64,000 nt of DNA from Hydrocarboniphaga effusa AP103. GTDB taxonomy: Bacteria > Pseudomonadota > Gammaproteobacteria > Nevskiales > Nevskiaceae. Positions 24,228-32,247 of the stretch are shown piece after piece. Position numbers and translations under genes: made by a program. How positions within the stretch are numbered: the first letter of the stretch is position 1; each line of letters begins with the position of its first letter. The stretch spans positions 310,001 to 374,000 of the forward strand of contig NZ_AKGD01000004.1 in assembly GCF_000271305.1 (NCBI RefSeq). Reading direction: 5' to 3'. The notes below the pieces were generated by a model, which was not told the DNA's origin, did no database searches, and saw only the letters and a list, made by a program, of their open reading frames with translations.

Positions 24228-25205
24228 ATGGATGTGTTGTCGATCGCCGAGTTGCGAGCGCTGATGCGGGAGCCCACCGCTCCGGCTTCGCCGTTGCTGG
24301 CGCAACCGCTGCTGCTCGTCGACAGCGCGGCCGCCCAGGGTTTCGACGACGCGCGCGTGCTCGACTGGCTCAAGCGCATCCCGGCACCGGTGATCGCGGT
24401 CGGCGGCGATGCCGGCCCGCTGAGCCGCGCCTGCGATGTGCATGTCCCCGATACCGACGCGGCCTTGCGTCTGCGCAAGGCCATCGTCGATTGTCCACTG
24501 GCGGCATCCACGCTGGTGCAGACCTTGAGGCTCACGCAGAAGCTCGATGCCGAGAACGGGCTGGTCGCCGAATCGCTGGCCTATGCGAGCCTGCAGAACG
24601 GAGCCGAGTTCCGCCGCTGGCAACACGCTCATGAGCCGGCCTCGACGCCGGACGAAAGCGGCGCGGCGGTCGAGCTCCACCGCGAGGGCGAACGTCTTTC
24701 GCTCACACTGAACCGCCCGCTCAACCGCAACGCGATGACCGTCGAGATGCGCGATTCGCTGATCGAGGCGCTGACGCTCGCGCTGCTCGACGACGGTGTT
24801 CGCAGTGTCGACATTCGCGCCAGGGGGCGCTGCTTTTCGACCGGCGGCGACCTGCGCGAATTCGGCAGTGCGCCCGACCCTTCCACCGCGCATGCGGTGC
24901 GCGGCCTCGCGCTGCCCGGCCGCCTGCTCGCGATGCTCGCCGAACGAACGACGGTTTACCTGCATGGCGCCTGCATCGGCTCGGGCATCGAGTTTCCGGC
25001 CTTCGCCGGGCGCCTGGTGGCCACGCGCGATGCCTGGTTCCAGTTGCCCGAGCTGCGCTACGGCCTGATTCCGGGCGCCGGCGGAACCGTGAGCATCGCC
25101 CGGCGCATCGGCCGCCAGCGCACGGCCTGGCTCGCGCTGTCGGGCCAGCGCATCGATGCGCGAACCGCGAAGCTTTGGGGGCTCGTCGACGCCATCGACG
25201 GCTGA
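24228..25205 (+). CDS. Crotonase-family enoyl-CoA hydratase/isomerase with apparently permuted domain order
   Basis: 325 residues from the ATG at 24228. Residues 147-325 are a crotonase core: RLSLTLNRPLNRNAM, the oxyanion loops CFSTGGDLREFG and GACIGSGIEF, and PELRYGLIPGAGGTVSI with candidate catalytic acids. The protein stops at AKLWGLVDAIDG, where normal crotonases continue into a C-terminal helical tail. Instead, residues 82-131 (AIVDCPLAASTLVQTLRL..., AESLAYASLQNGAEFRRW) look like that tail placed at the N-terminus, so the fold may be circularly permuted. It is the first gene of a rightward operon with an acyl-CoA dehydrogenase and an SDR, divergent from the carboxylase. Likely reaction: hydration or isomerisation of an enoyl-CoA. 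Confidence 0.8.
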   Translation: MDVLSIAELRALMREPTAPASPLLAQPLLLVDSAAAQGFDDARVLDWLKRIPAPVIAVGGDAGPLSRACDVHVPDTDAALRLRKAIVDCPLAASTLVQTLRLTQKLDAENGLVAESLAYASLQNGAEFRRWQHAHEPASTPDESGAAVELHREGERLSLTLNRPLNRNAMTVEMRDSLIEALTLALLDDGVRSVDIRARGRCFSTGGDLREFGSAPDPSTAHAVRGLALPGRLLAMLAERTTVYLHGACIGSGIEFPAFAGRLVATRDAWFQLPELRYGLIPGAGGTVSIARRIGRQRTAWLALSGQRIDARTAKLWGLVDAIDG

Positions 25206-25274
25206 GCGCTCGAGCGCTGCGCAGGCTCGACTCATCTCATCGGACGAAGCTCGCCCGCAAGGCGCCGCTTTACC

Positions 25275-25297
25275 GTAGCGGCAACCCCAGCCGCTAC
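25275..25297 (+). other. Perfect 8-bp hairpin directly before the acyl-CoA dehydrogenase start
   Basis: GTAGCGGC (25275-25282) pairs with GCCGCTAC (25290-25297) around a 7-nt loop, ending 6 nt before the ATG at 25304. It occupies the place of a ribosome-binding site, and none is otherwise visible. No T-run follows, so a terminator is unlikely. Confidence 0.5.
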
Positions 25298-25303
25298 GAC
25301 GCC

Positions 25304-26515
25304 ATGCCCGACGATTCCGCGATGCTCGAAAAACCCAGTGTGCTGCAAGCTTTCAGCGGCTTGTCGAACGACGAGTCCGACATCCTCGAACAGGCCGATC
25401 GCTTCGCGCAGGCCGAGCTCTATCCGCTCGCCCAGCGCATGGACGACGAGGAATGGTGGCCCACCGAAATCTTTCCGAAGATCGGCGCGACCGGCTACTT
25501 CGGCGTCACCGCGCCGGAAGCTTATGGCGGCGCCGGCATGGACATTTTCACGTCCGGGCTGATCCTGCAGGCCTTCGGCCGCTGGAACCACGCGCTCGCG
25601 CTGGCCTGGGTCGCGCACGACAACCTGTGCCTCAACAACATCCTGCGCAACGCCAACGAAGAGCAGATTCGCAAGTATCTGCCGGGGCTCTGCAAGGGCA
25701 CCTCGATCGGCGCGCTGGGCCTGACCGAGCCCGGCGCAGGCTCGGATGCGCTCGGCTCCATGCGCACGACGGCGCGTCGCGAAGGCGGCCACTACGTGCT
25801 CAACGGCAGCAAGATCTACATCACCAACGGCCCGGTCGCCGACGTGTTGCTGGTCTACGCCAAGACCAACAAGGACGCCGGCGCGAAAGGGATTTCGGCC
25901 TTCATCGTCGAGAAGGATTTTCCGGGCTTCAAGGTTGCGCAGAAGCTCACCAAGATGGGTTTTCGCGGCAGCCAGACGGCCGAACTCGTGTTCGACGAAT
26001 GCCGCGTGCCGGCCGAGAACCTCGTCGGGGTCGAGAACAACGGCGTGAAGGTGGTCATGAGCGGGCTCGACCTGGAGCGCGCGATGATCTCGCCGATCTG
26101 CCTCGGCATCGCCGAGCGTGCGCTACAACTCGCGCTCGATTACGCCAGGCAGCGCAAGCAGTTCGGCAAGACCATCGCCGAGTTCCAGATGATCCAGTCC
26201 AAGCTCGCCGATCTCTACGTCTGGGTCGAATCGATGCGCCTGTTCACGTACCAGACGCTGCGCGCAGCCAACGTCATCGACGAGAACGAAGGCGGTCGCG
26301 GCGACATTCACAAGATCACCGCGGCCGGCGTCATGTACGTGGCCGAGACGCTCAACAAGGTGCTCAACGACGCGGTGCAGGTGCACGGCGGAACCGGCTA
26401 CATCTGGGAGAGCGAGATCAACCGCCTGTATCGCTCGATCAAGCTGCTCGAGATCGGCGCCGGCACCACCGAAGTGCGCAAGATGATCATCGCGGGCGAG
26501 CTGCTGCGCGCATGA
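25304..26515 (+). CDS. Acyl-CoA dehydrogenase, isovaleryl/citronellyl-CoA dehydrogenase-like
   Basis: 403 residues. FAD and substrate motifs include GALGLTEPGAGSDALGSM, YITNGPVADVLLVYAKT and the C-terminal VQVHGGTGYIWESEINRLYR, an arrangement close to isovaleryl-CoA and related branched-chain dehydrogenases. The ATG at 25304 is chosen over 25322, but neither has a clear Shine-Dalgarno, and a hairpin precedes it. The stop overlaps the SDR start (ATGA). Next to a biotin-dependent carboxylase and a hydratase this resembles the logic of leucine or acyclic terpene (Atu) catabolism: dehydrogenate, carboxylate, hydrate. No AtuA-like gene is present, so the exact pathway stays open. Confidence 0.92.
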   Translation: MPDDSAMLEKPSVLQAFSGLSNDESDILEQADRFAQAELYPLAQRMDDEEWWPTEIFPKIGATGYFGVTAPEAYGGAGMDIFTSGLILQAFGRWNHALALAWVAHDNLCLNNILRNANEEQIRKYLPGLCKGTSIGALGLTEPGAGSDALGSMRTTARREGGHYVLNGSKIYITNGPVADVLLVYAKTNKDAGAKGISAFIVEKDFPGFKVAQKLTKMGFRGSQTAELVFDECRVPAENLVGVENNGVKVVMSGLDLERAMISPICLGIAERALQLALDYARQRKQFGKTIAEFQMIQSKLADLYVWVESMRLFTYQTLRAANVIDENEGGRGDIHKITAAGVMYVAETLNKVLNDAVQVHGGTGYIWESEINRLYRSIKLLEIGAGTTEVRKMIIAGELLRA

Positions 26516-27372
26516 AGCCGGTCGACGATGCCAAGCAGCTCGCGCTCTGCGAAGCGCTCTGGGCCGCACCTTCGATCTACCGGCCCGACCTGTTCGCGGG
26601 CCAGGTCGCGATCGTCTCGGGCGGTGGCAGCGGGCTCGGTCGCGCGATCGCACTGCTGCTCGCGCGGCTCGGTGCGAAAGTGGCCATCTGCGGACGCACG
26701 GCCGAGAAGCTGGATCGCGTCGCCGAGTTCGCACGCGGCAAGGGCGCGAGCCTACTCACGCAGGTCACCGACATTCGCCAGCCCGAGCAGGTCGCCGCGC
26801 TGTTCGATCGCGTGACGGCCGAATGGGGACAGCCGCAGATCGTCGTCAACAATGCCGGCGGCCAGTATCCGCAGGATGCGATCGACTTCGCGCCCAAGGG
26901 CTGGAGCGCGGTCGTCAACAACAACCTCAACGGCACCTGGTACATGATGCAGCGCGCCGCCCAGGGCTGGCGCGAAGCCCGGCAACCCGGCGCCATCGTC
27001 AACGTGGTCGCGGTCACCGAGCGCGGCATGCCGGGCGTCGCGCACACGGTCGCGGCGCGTGCCGGCGTGATCGGCGCCACGCGCACGGTCGCGGTCGAAT
27101 GGGCGCCGCTCGGCATCCGCGTCAACTGCCTCGCACCCGGGCTCACGGCCACCGAAGGGCTCGAGGTGTATCCGCCCGAAGCGCACGCCGAATTCTCGCT
27201 CGCCAATCCGCTGCGCAGGCCCGGCACCGCGATGGAAATCGCCGAAGCCTGCATCTACCTGTGCTCGCCGAGCGCGAGCTTCGTCACCGGCGAAGTGATG
27301 ACCGTCGACGGCGGCGGCCGCCTGTGGGGCGAGTTGTGGACCGCCGGGCGACCGGAGTATTTCCGCCGCTGA
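26512..27372 (+). CDS. SDR-fold enoyl-CoA reductase-like protein without the classical Tyr/Lys
   Basis: 286 residues. The NAD(P) loop VAIVSGGGSGLGRAI (32-46) and VVNNAGG (111-117) are intact. Where classical SDRs have Tyr-x-x-x-Lys this protein has AHTVAARAGV, with His178 and Arg183. The following VAVEWAPLGIRVNCLAPG, together with that substitution, resembles peroxisomal 2-enoyl-CoA and 2,4-dienoyl-CoA reductases (PECR/DECR), which also depart from the classical motif. It probably reduces an unsaturated acyl-CoA double bond with NADPH. The ATG overlaps the dehydrogenase stop, so it is translated with the acyl-CoA dehydrogenase. Ends the operon. Confidence 0.85.
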   Translation: MKPVDDAKQLALCEALWAAPSIYRPDLFAGQVAIVSGGGSGLGRAIALLLARLGAKVAICGRTAEKLDRVAEFARGKGASLLTQVTDIRQPEQVAALFDRVTAEWGQPQIVVNNAGGQYPQDAIDFAPKGWSAVVNNNLNGTWYMMQRAAQGWREARQPGAIVNVVAVTERGMPGVAHTVAARAGVIGATRTVAVEWAPLGIRVNCLAPGLTATEGLEVYPPEAHAEFSLANPLRRPGTAMEIAEACIYLCSPSASFVTGEVMTVDGGGRLWGELWTAGRPEYFRR

Positions 27373-27396
27373 TCTCGCGTTTGTTGATGGGCGTTT

Positions 27397-27416
27397 GTTG
27401 ACGCGATTCCGTCAAC
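27397..27416. terminator. Short inverted repeat between convergent genes
   Basis: GTTGACG (27397-27403) pairs with CGTCAAC (27410-27416) in the 53-bp gap between the convergent SDR and M20 peptidase genes. No T-run is present; termination is inferred from position. Confidence 0.3.
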
Positions 27417-27425
27417 GCGAATTTG

Positions 27426-28874
27426 TCAGCGCGATTGCGCGTTCGCCGGCTGCGCCCCGTGTTTGGCGAGCACATCGGCCACCACCATGCTCACGCGCTT
27501 GCCGGTCGGAAGGTGCAGGAATTCGTTCGGCCCATGTGCATTGGAGTGCGGCCCGAGCACGCCGGTGACCAGGAACTGCGCGGCCGGAAACTTCTCGCCG
27601 AGCATGCCCATGAACGGAATCGTGCCGCCCTCGCCCATGTACATCGGCGCCTGGCCGAAATAATCCTGCGAGGCTTCGGCCACCGCGTGCTCCAGCCAGG
27701 AGGACAGTGCCGGCGCGTTCCAGCCGCTGCCGGATTTCTCGACATCGAGCGTGACCTTGGCGCCGTAAGGCGGGTTGGCTTCGAGGATGCGCTTGAGCGC
27801 TTCGGAAGCCCGCTTGCCGTCCAGCGTCGGCGGCAGGCGCAGTGACAGCTTCACCGCAGTCTGCGGACGCAGCACGTTGCCGGCACTCGCGAGCGGCGGC
27901 AGACCATCGACCCCAGTGACTGCGAGCGCAGGCCGCCAGGTGCGATTGAGCACGAGTTCGGACAGATCGCTCGTCACCGGCGTCATGCCGGCCACGAACG
28001 GGAACTTGGTGTAAACCTCGTCGCCCAGCGCCTGCGCCACTTGCTGCGCCTGCTCGACGCGCTGGGCCGGAATGTCGACATGAAAATCGGCCGGCTTGAT
28101 CGCGCCGCTGGTTTCGTCCTCGAGCCTCGACAGCAGTTGCCGGAGAACGCGAAAGCTCGATGCGACGACGCCCGACGCATCGCCCGAATGCACGCCTTCT
28201 TCGAGCACCTGCACGCGCAGGTTGCCGCCGGCGATACCGCGCAGGCTCGTCGTGAGCCAGAGCTGATCGTAGTTGCCGCAGCCCGAGTCGAGGCAGATCA
28301 CCAGCGACGGCGAACCGAGCCGCGCCTTCAGATGATCGACGTAGAACGGCAGGTCGTAGCTGCCCGATTCCTCGCAGGCTTCGATCAGCAGCACGCAGCG
28401 CGCATGCGGCACTTTCTGTTCGCTCAAGGCCAGCAGCGCGGCGAGCGAGCCGAAGATCGCATAGCCATCGTCCGCGCCGCCGCGACCATAGAGCTTGTCG
28501 CCCTTGCGCACCGGGATCCACGGCCCGAGGCCGTCGGCCCAGCCGCTCATTTCGGGCTGCTTGTCGAGATGGCCGTAGAGGATCACGCAGTCGTCGGAGA
28601 CCCGGCCGTCGCTGGCCGGCACGTCGACGACGATCAGCGGCGTGCGGCCCGGCAGGCGCAGCACTTCGAGCGTCGCACCGGGCAGCGAGCCGAGCTTGCC
28701 GCGCGCCCATTTCTCCATGAGCTTGACCGCATCGTCCATGTAGCCGTGCTCGGCCCATTGCGGATCGAACATCGGGGATTTGTTCGGAATGCGGATGTAT
28801 TCGATCAGCTGCGGGACGATCTCGTCCTCCCAGAGCGTCTCGATGTGCTGGCGGATGCGGGCTTTGTCGAGCAT
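27426..28874 (-). CDS. M20 family metallopeptidase (dipeptidase-like)
   Basis: 482 residues from the ATG at 28874 (MLDKARIRQHIETLWED); the open frame runs further upstream through repeats without support. Metal-site motifs of M20 enzymes are present: ILYGHLDKQPE (His/Asp), LYGRGGADDGYAIFG (bridging Asp), EACEESGS (catalytic and metal Glu) and DSGCGNYDQLW. The inserted dimerisation domain carries the usual SGDASGV segment. No signal peptide, so cytoplasmic. It would hydrolyse a dipeptide or amide; the neighbours do not reveal which. Upstream lies a repeat-rich region shared with the divergent TetR gene. Confidence 0.92.
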   Translation of the reverse strand: MLDKARIRQHIETLWEDEIVPQLIEYIRIPNKSPMFDPQWAEHGYMDDAVKLMEKWARGKLGSLPGATLEVLRLPGRTPLIVVDVPASDGRVSDDCVILYGHLDKQPEMSGWADGLGPWIPVRKGDKLYGRGGADDGYAIFGSLAALLALSEQKVPHARCVLLIEACEESGSYDLPFYVDHLKARLGSPSLVICLDSGCGNYDQLWLTTSLRGIAGGNLRVQVLEEGVHSGDASGVVASSFRVLRQLLSRLEDETSGAIKPADFHVDIPAQRVEQAQQVAQALGDEVYTKFPFVAGMTPVTSDLSELVLNRTWRPALAVTGVDGLPPLASAGNVLRPQTAVKLSLRLPPTLDGKRASEALKRILEANPPYGAKVTLDVEKSGSGWNAPALSSWLEHAVAEASQDYFGQAPMYMGEGGTIPFMGMLGEKFPAAQFLVTGVLGPHSNAHGPNEFLHLPTGKRVSMVVADVLAKHGAQPANAQSR

Positions 28875-28940
28875 GGTTTTCTTGAGCGGGCACTGAGCTT
28901 GCGCACAGTCTACCCAGGCCGTTCCTGGCTGTTGTGGGTC

Positions 28941-29071
28941 CCTCTCTTCCCGCCTGCGGGAGAGAGGACCGCGCAGCGGGGAGAGAGGGGCTGCGCGGAA
29001 GGACGCGCATTTTCCGGCCATTCCCTCTCCCGGCCCTTCGGGCCACCCTCTCCCGCAAGCGGGAGAGGGGA
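28941..29071. repeat. Palindromic intergenic repeats
   Basis: CCTCTCTTCCCGC...GCGGGAGAGAGG at 28941-28967 and CCCTCTCCCGC/GCGGGAGAGGG at about 29046-29069, with GGCCCTTCGGGCC between them. Same family as at 0.8, 17.15 and 59.6 kb. It fills much of the 337-bp gap between the divergent peptidase and TetR genes. Confidence 0.8.
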
Positions 29072-29093
29072 AATGCAGCTTGCGCTGGCGGCT

Positions 29094-29135
29094 GGCCGTC
29101 GGGCCGTCGGGCCGTCGGGCCGTCGGGCCGTCGGG
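29094..29135. repeat. Octamer tandem repeat GGGCCGTC
   Basis: Four perfect copies of GGGCCGTC (29101-29132) are flanked by a 7-nt partial copy before and GGG after, giving over five units. It lies 77 bp before the TetR start codon, within its promoter region. Repeat-number change would alter promoter spacing. Confidence 0.95.
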
Positions 29136-29211
29136 AAGATCATCGGATGCTGTCTTGCCTTGTACCGGCGCTCGATTGCAAATGACACCAAGTGCCACTA
29201 TCGTGCGCCGC

Positions 29212-29844
29212 ATGATCGATGTCGCCGCGCCCGACCCCACGAGCAAATCCGGCCTGCGCGAGCGCAAGCAGGAGCGCGTGCGCCAGGACATCATGGACGC
29301 TGGCCTGCGCCTGTTCGTGAAGCAAGGCTTCGATGCGACGACAGTCGATCAGGTCGCCGAAGCGGCGGAGATTTCGCGCCGCACGCTGTTCCGCTACTTC
29401 GAGACCAAGGGCGACATCCTGATGGCCGCGATGCGCGGCATGTCGGACTTTCTCGAAGCCTCGCTGCGAGCCAGGCCCGCGAAAGAAGCGCCGCTGCTGT
29501 CGCTGCTCGAAATCTTCATCGCCCTCTCGCAGCAACTCGTCTCCAGCGGCATCGATTCCTACTCGCTGGCTTACATGATCGATCGCGATCCGAGCCTGCG
29601 CCAATACAGTTTGCAGAAGCATGCGGAATGGGAGGATCGCATCGCGTCCGTGTTGTTCGAACGCCTGCCGGCCGGGCGGCGCAGCGAAGTCGGAGCGGCT
29701 CTGCTCGCACGCATCGGCGTCGGCAGCTTTCGCACCGCACTCGATCAATGGCTCGCGAATGAAGGACGCGGCCAACTGAAGACGCACCTCGTCGAAACCT
29801 TCGCGCTGCTCGATAAAACCATCAAGCCCCAAACGCTGTTCTAG
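29212..29844 (+). CDS. TetR family transcriptional regulator
   Basis: About 210 residues from the ATG at 29212; an in-frame ATG at 29182 adds 10 residues. The N-terminal helix-turn-helix is clear: RQDIMDAGLRLFVKQGFDATTVDQVAEAAEISRRTLFRYFETKGD. The C-terminal ligand/dimer domain is variable. It is probably a repressor that responds to a small molecule. It is divergent from the M20 peptidase and precedes a periplasmic SMP-30-like gene by 154 bp; either may be its target. Its upstream region holds palindromes and an octamer repeat. Confidence 0.92.
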   Translation: MIDVAAPDPTSKSGLRERKQERVRQDIMDAGLRLFVKQGFDATTVDQVAEAAEISRRTLFRYFETKGDILMAAMRGMSDFLEASLRARPAKEAPLLSLLEIFIALSQQLVSSGIDSYSLAYMIDRDPSLRQYSLQKHAEWEDRIASVLFERLPAGRRSEVGAALLARIGVGSFRTALDQWLANEGRGQLKTHLVETFALLDKTIKPQTLF

Positions 29845-29998
29845 GGGCTCAAAAAAGTCTGTAAAAGCCGGCAAAAAGCTGGCCCTCACGAGAACGCTGT
29901 ACCCACGCAACCGGCGCGAGCGCACCGGTCGGGCCTGTTCGTGCCCGAGAAACCCGAGCGTGCTCGCGCGCAACTTTCAATTCTCCGAGGAGAGTTTC

Positions 29999-30970
29999 AT
30001 GTTTCGAGTCAAAACCAGCATCTGCGCCGCGGCGCTCGCCGCCGTTTCGTTCGGTGCCCAAGCCGCCGCTCCGGGCTCGATCGAGCTGCCGGGCGATCGC
30101 GCGTTTCCCGAGAGCATCACCGCCAGCCGCGACGGCACGCTCTACGTGAGCAACCTCGAAGGCGGCGGCATTCTGCGCATCCGTCCGCAGGGCAAGCCCG
30201 AGGCCTGGCTCGCGCCGGGCGCAGCGGGCACGCGCTCCACGCTCGGCGTGCTCGTCGACGAATCGCGCCAGCTGCTGTGGGTGTGCAGCAACGACATGAC
30301 CATCATCGGCATCGCCAGCCCGGGCACGCAGAAAGGCAGCTTCCTGAAAGGCTTCGATCTGGCCAGCGGCAAGGAGAAAGTCAGCGCCTCCTTCCCGGCA
30401 CCGACCCCGCCGGCCGGAGGCTCCGTCTGCAACGACATCGCGATCGACGGCAGCGGCGCGGTCTATGTGACCGACACGCTCGCTCCGCAGATTCTGAAGC
30501 TGTCGGCCGATCAGAAGACGCTCGGCGTGTGGAAGACCGATCCGCTGTTCGCACCGAAGAACGGCGGCGGTCTCGATGGCCTGGTGTTCGATGCGAGCGG
30601 CAATCTGATCGTCAACAAGATCGGCTCGGGCGAACTGCTGCGCGTCGACGTGAAGAACGGCGCGCCCGGCACGGTGACCGAACTCAAGACCTCGCGTCCG
30701 CTCGATCAGCCCGATGCGCTGCGCCTCGGCGCCGATGGCTCGCTGCTGCTCGTCGAAGGCGGCGGCAGCCTCGACAAGCTCGTCATCAGCGGCGACACCG
30801 CGAAAGTCGAAACGATCAAGGACGGCTTCACCGTGCCGACCGGCGTCGTGCAGGTCGGCAAGGGCTACTGGATCAGCGAAGGCCAGAACGGCTACCTGCT
30901 CGACCCCGCGCTCAAGGGCCAGGCGCCGAAGCTGCCGTTCCGCCTGCATTACGTGCCGGCTGCGAAGTAA
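29999..30970 (+). CDS. Periplasmic SMP-30/gluconolactonase-like beta-propeller protein
   Basis: 323 residues. The start at 29999 follows CGAGGAGAG and gives a clean signal peptide (TSICAAALAAVSFGAQAAA, cut near residue 23). The mature part has repeated propeller-like strands (AFPESITASRDGTLYVSN, NDIAIDGSGAVYVTDTLAP, GLDGLVFDASGNLIVNKIG, QPDALRLGADGSLLLVEGG). These resemble SMP-30/gluconolactonase or NHL-type propellers; an Asp/Asn set typical of the metal site is plausible. Substrate unknown. A strong hairpin follows 10 bp after the stop. Confidence 0.75.
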   Translation: MFRVKTSICAAALAAVSFGAQAAAPGSIELPGDRAFPESITASRDGTLYVSNLEGGGILRIRPQGKPEAWLAPGAAGTRSTLGVLVDESRQLLWVCSNDMTIIGIASPGTQKGSFLKGFDLASGKEKVSASFPAPTPPAGGSVCNDIAIDGSGAVYVTDTLAPQILKLSADQKTLGVWKTDPLFAPKNGGGLDGLVFDASGNLIVNKIGSGELLRVDVKNGAPGTVTELKTSRPLDQPDALRLGADGSLLLVEGGGSLDKLVISGDTAKVETIKDGFTVPTGVVQVGKGYWISEGQNGYLLDPALKGQAPKLPFRLHYVPAAK

Positions 30971-30980
30971 GGCTTTGTGG

Positions 30981-31009
30981 GGTGGGTTACGCGTAGCGCG
31001 TAACCCACC
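30981..31009. terminator. Perfect 13-bp hairpin after the SMP-30-like gene
   Basis: GGTGGGTTACGCG (30981-30993) and CGCGTAACCCACC (30997-31009) surround a 3-nt loop. It sits between two convergent genes. No T-run is present; it resembles a widespread GTGGGTTACGC-type repeat seen in many proteobacterial genomes and may act as a bidirectional transcription end. Confidence 0.7.
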
Positions 31010-31050
31010 CTCGATGTGCTGAATCCGCACGCAGGCCCGCCGCCTTGGCC

Positions 31051-32247
31051 TTATTGCAAGAGGCCCACGATCGAGATGGAACAGATGCCGTGAAAGGGCG
31101 CGCCACCCAGGTTGTGCGCCAACGCATTCACCACCGGCTGCTGTCGTTGCCGCGGTCCTGCACGACCCAGCAGCTGCAGATAGTTCTCGTACACCATGCG
31201 AATGCCGGTGGCACCGATGGGATGGCCGAAGCATTTGAGTCCGCCGTCGATCTGACATGGAAGACTTCCGTCGGCGTCGAACTTGCCGTCCAGCACATCG
31301 TAGAGCGCTCGCCCCTCGCTGCTGAGCCCCAGGTCTTCCATCGTCACGAGCTCGGTGATGGAGAAGCAGTCGTGAACCTCGGTCAGGCTCAGCTCGACTC
31401 GGGGATCGCGAATGCCCGCCTCGGCGTAGGCGCGGGCGGCCGCGGCACGCGTGGTCGGCACATGGCTGTAATCCCAGCCCTGGCCTTGCGCCTCCCATCC
31501 GCCCGTTGCAGCAAGCTGCAAGGCCTTGATCGTGACTACATCGCGCTTGCCCAAGGCGCGCGCGATTTCTGGCGTCGTGACAATGGCGCAGGCCGCGCCG
31601 TCGGACACACCGCAACAATCGTAGAGTCCCAGAGGGTCGGCGATCATCGGCGCCGACAACACTTGCGCTTCGCTGATGGGCTTGCGCAAATGCGCCTTGG
31701 GATTGCGCGCGGCATTCGCATGGCTCTTGACCGAGATATGGGCCATCGCCCGCTTGAGATCAGCCTTCGCAATCCCATGCCTCGCCGCATAGCCCGATGC
31801 GAGCTGGGCAAAAGCCCCCGGCGCGGTGAGATTCGCGTTGGTCGCGTCATAAAAGGGGCCCCGCGATGCGGCCGGCAGCCCGCCATAGCCCGCATCCTTG
31901 AGCTTTTCGAGCCCGAGAGCGAACGCGATGTCGCACGCTCCACTGGCCACCGCGTAAGCCGCTCCGCGCAAAGCTTCGGTGCCGGTAGCGCAGGCATTTT
32001 CCACGCGCGTGGCCGGGATATTGTGCAGGCGCAGTGCCAGCGCGAGCGGGATCGCGCCCGGCCCTACCGCATTGCCCGCGTGTCCGAACCAGCCGGCCTG
32101 CAGTTCGCGCGGATCGATACCCGCGTCCGCGACCGCCTCCTGAAACGCCTCGACCATCAGCGACGGACCATCGCAGTCCCAGCGCTCGCCGAAACGAGCG
32201 CAGCCCATGCCGATGATCGCGACCTTGTCCTTGATGCCACTAGCCAT
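31051..32247 (-). CDS. Thiolase, SCP-2/acetyl-CoA acetyltransferase-like
   Basis: 398 residues. The nucleophilic cysteine is Cys86 in VENACATGTEALRG. Further catalytic motifs are EVHDCFSITEL and GGLKCFGHPIGATG (His and Cys). The sequence belongs to the SCP-2/SCPx-like thiolases common in steroid and branched acyl-CoA breakdown, where a DUF35 partner is often needed. The ATG at 32247 has GGAG 7 nt upstream and overlaps the previous gene's stop. It follows an HMG-CoA-synthase-like/DUF35 fusion, matching thiolase-HMGS-DUF35 complexes or Ltp2-ChsH2-type retro-aldolases. Thiolysis or retro-aldol cleavage of an acyl-CoA is expected. Confidence 0.92.
   Translation of the reverse strand: MASGIKDKVAIIGMGCARFGERWDCDGPSLMVEAFQEAVADAGIDPRELQAGWFGHAGNAVGPGAIPLALALRLHNIPATRVENACATGTEALRGAAYAVASGACDIAFALGLEKLKDAGYGGLPAASRGPFYDATNANLTAPGAFAQLASGYAARHGIAKADLKRAMAHISVKSHANAARNPKAHLRKPISEAQVLSAPMIADPLGLYDCCGVSDGAACAIVTTPEIARALGKRDVVTIKALQLAATGGWEAQGQGWDYSHVPTTRAAAARAYAEAGIRDPRVELSLTEVHDCFSITELVTMEDLGLSSEGRALYDVLDGKFDADGSLPCQIDGGLKCFGHPIGATGIRMVYENYLQLLGRAGPRQRQQPVVNALAHNLGGAPFHGICSISIVGLLQ

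Noticed and set aside
29094..29135. Octamer repeats as a CRISPR-like array
   Set aside because: Units are directly adjacent with no spacers and only 8 bp long; no cas gene is present.
27426..29294. 622-codon version of the M20 peptidase
   Set aside because: The N-terminal extension is translated from palindromic and octamer repeats and overlaps the TetR gene; the family start is at 28874.
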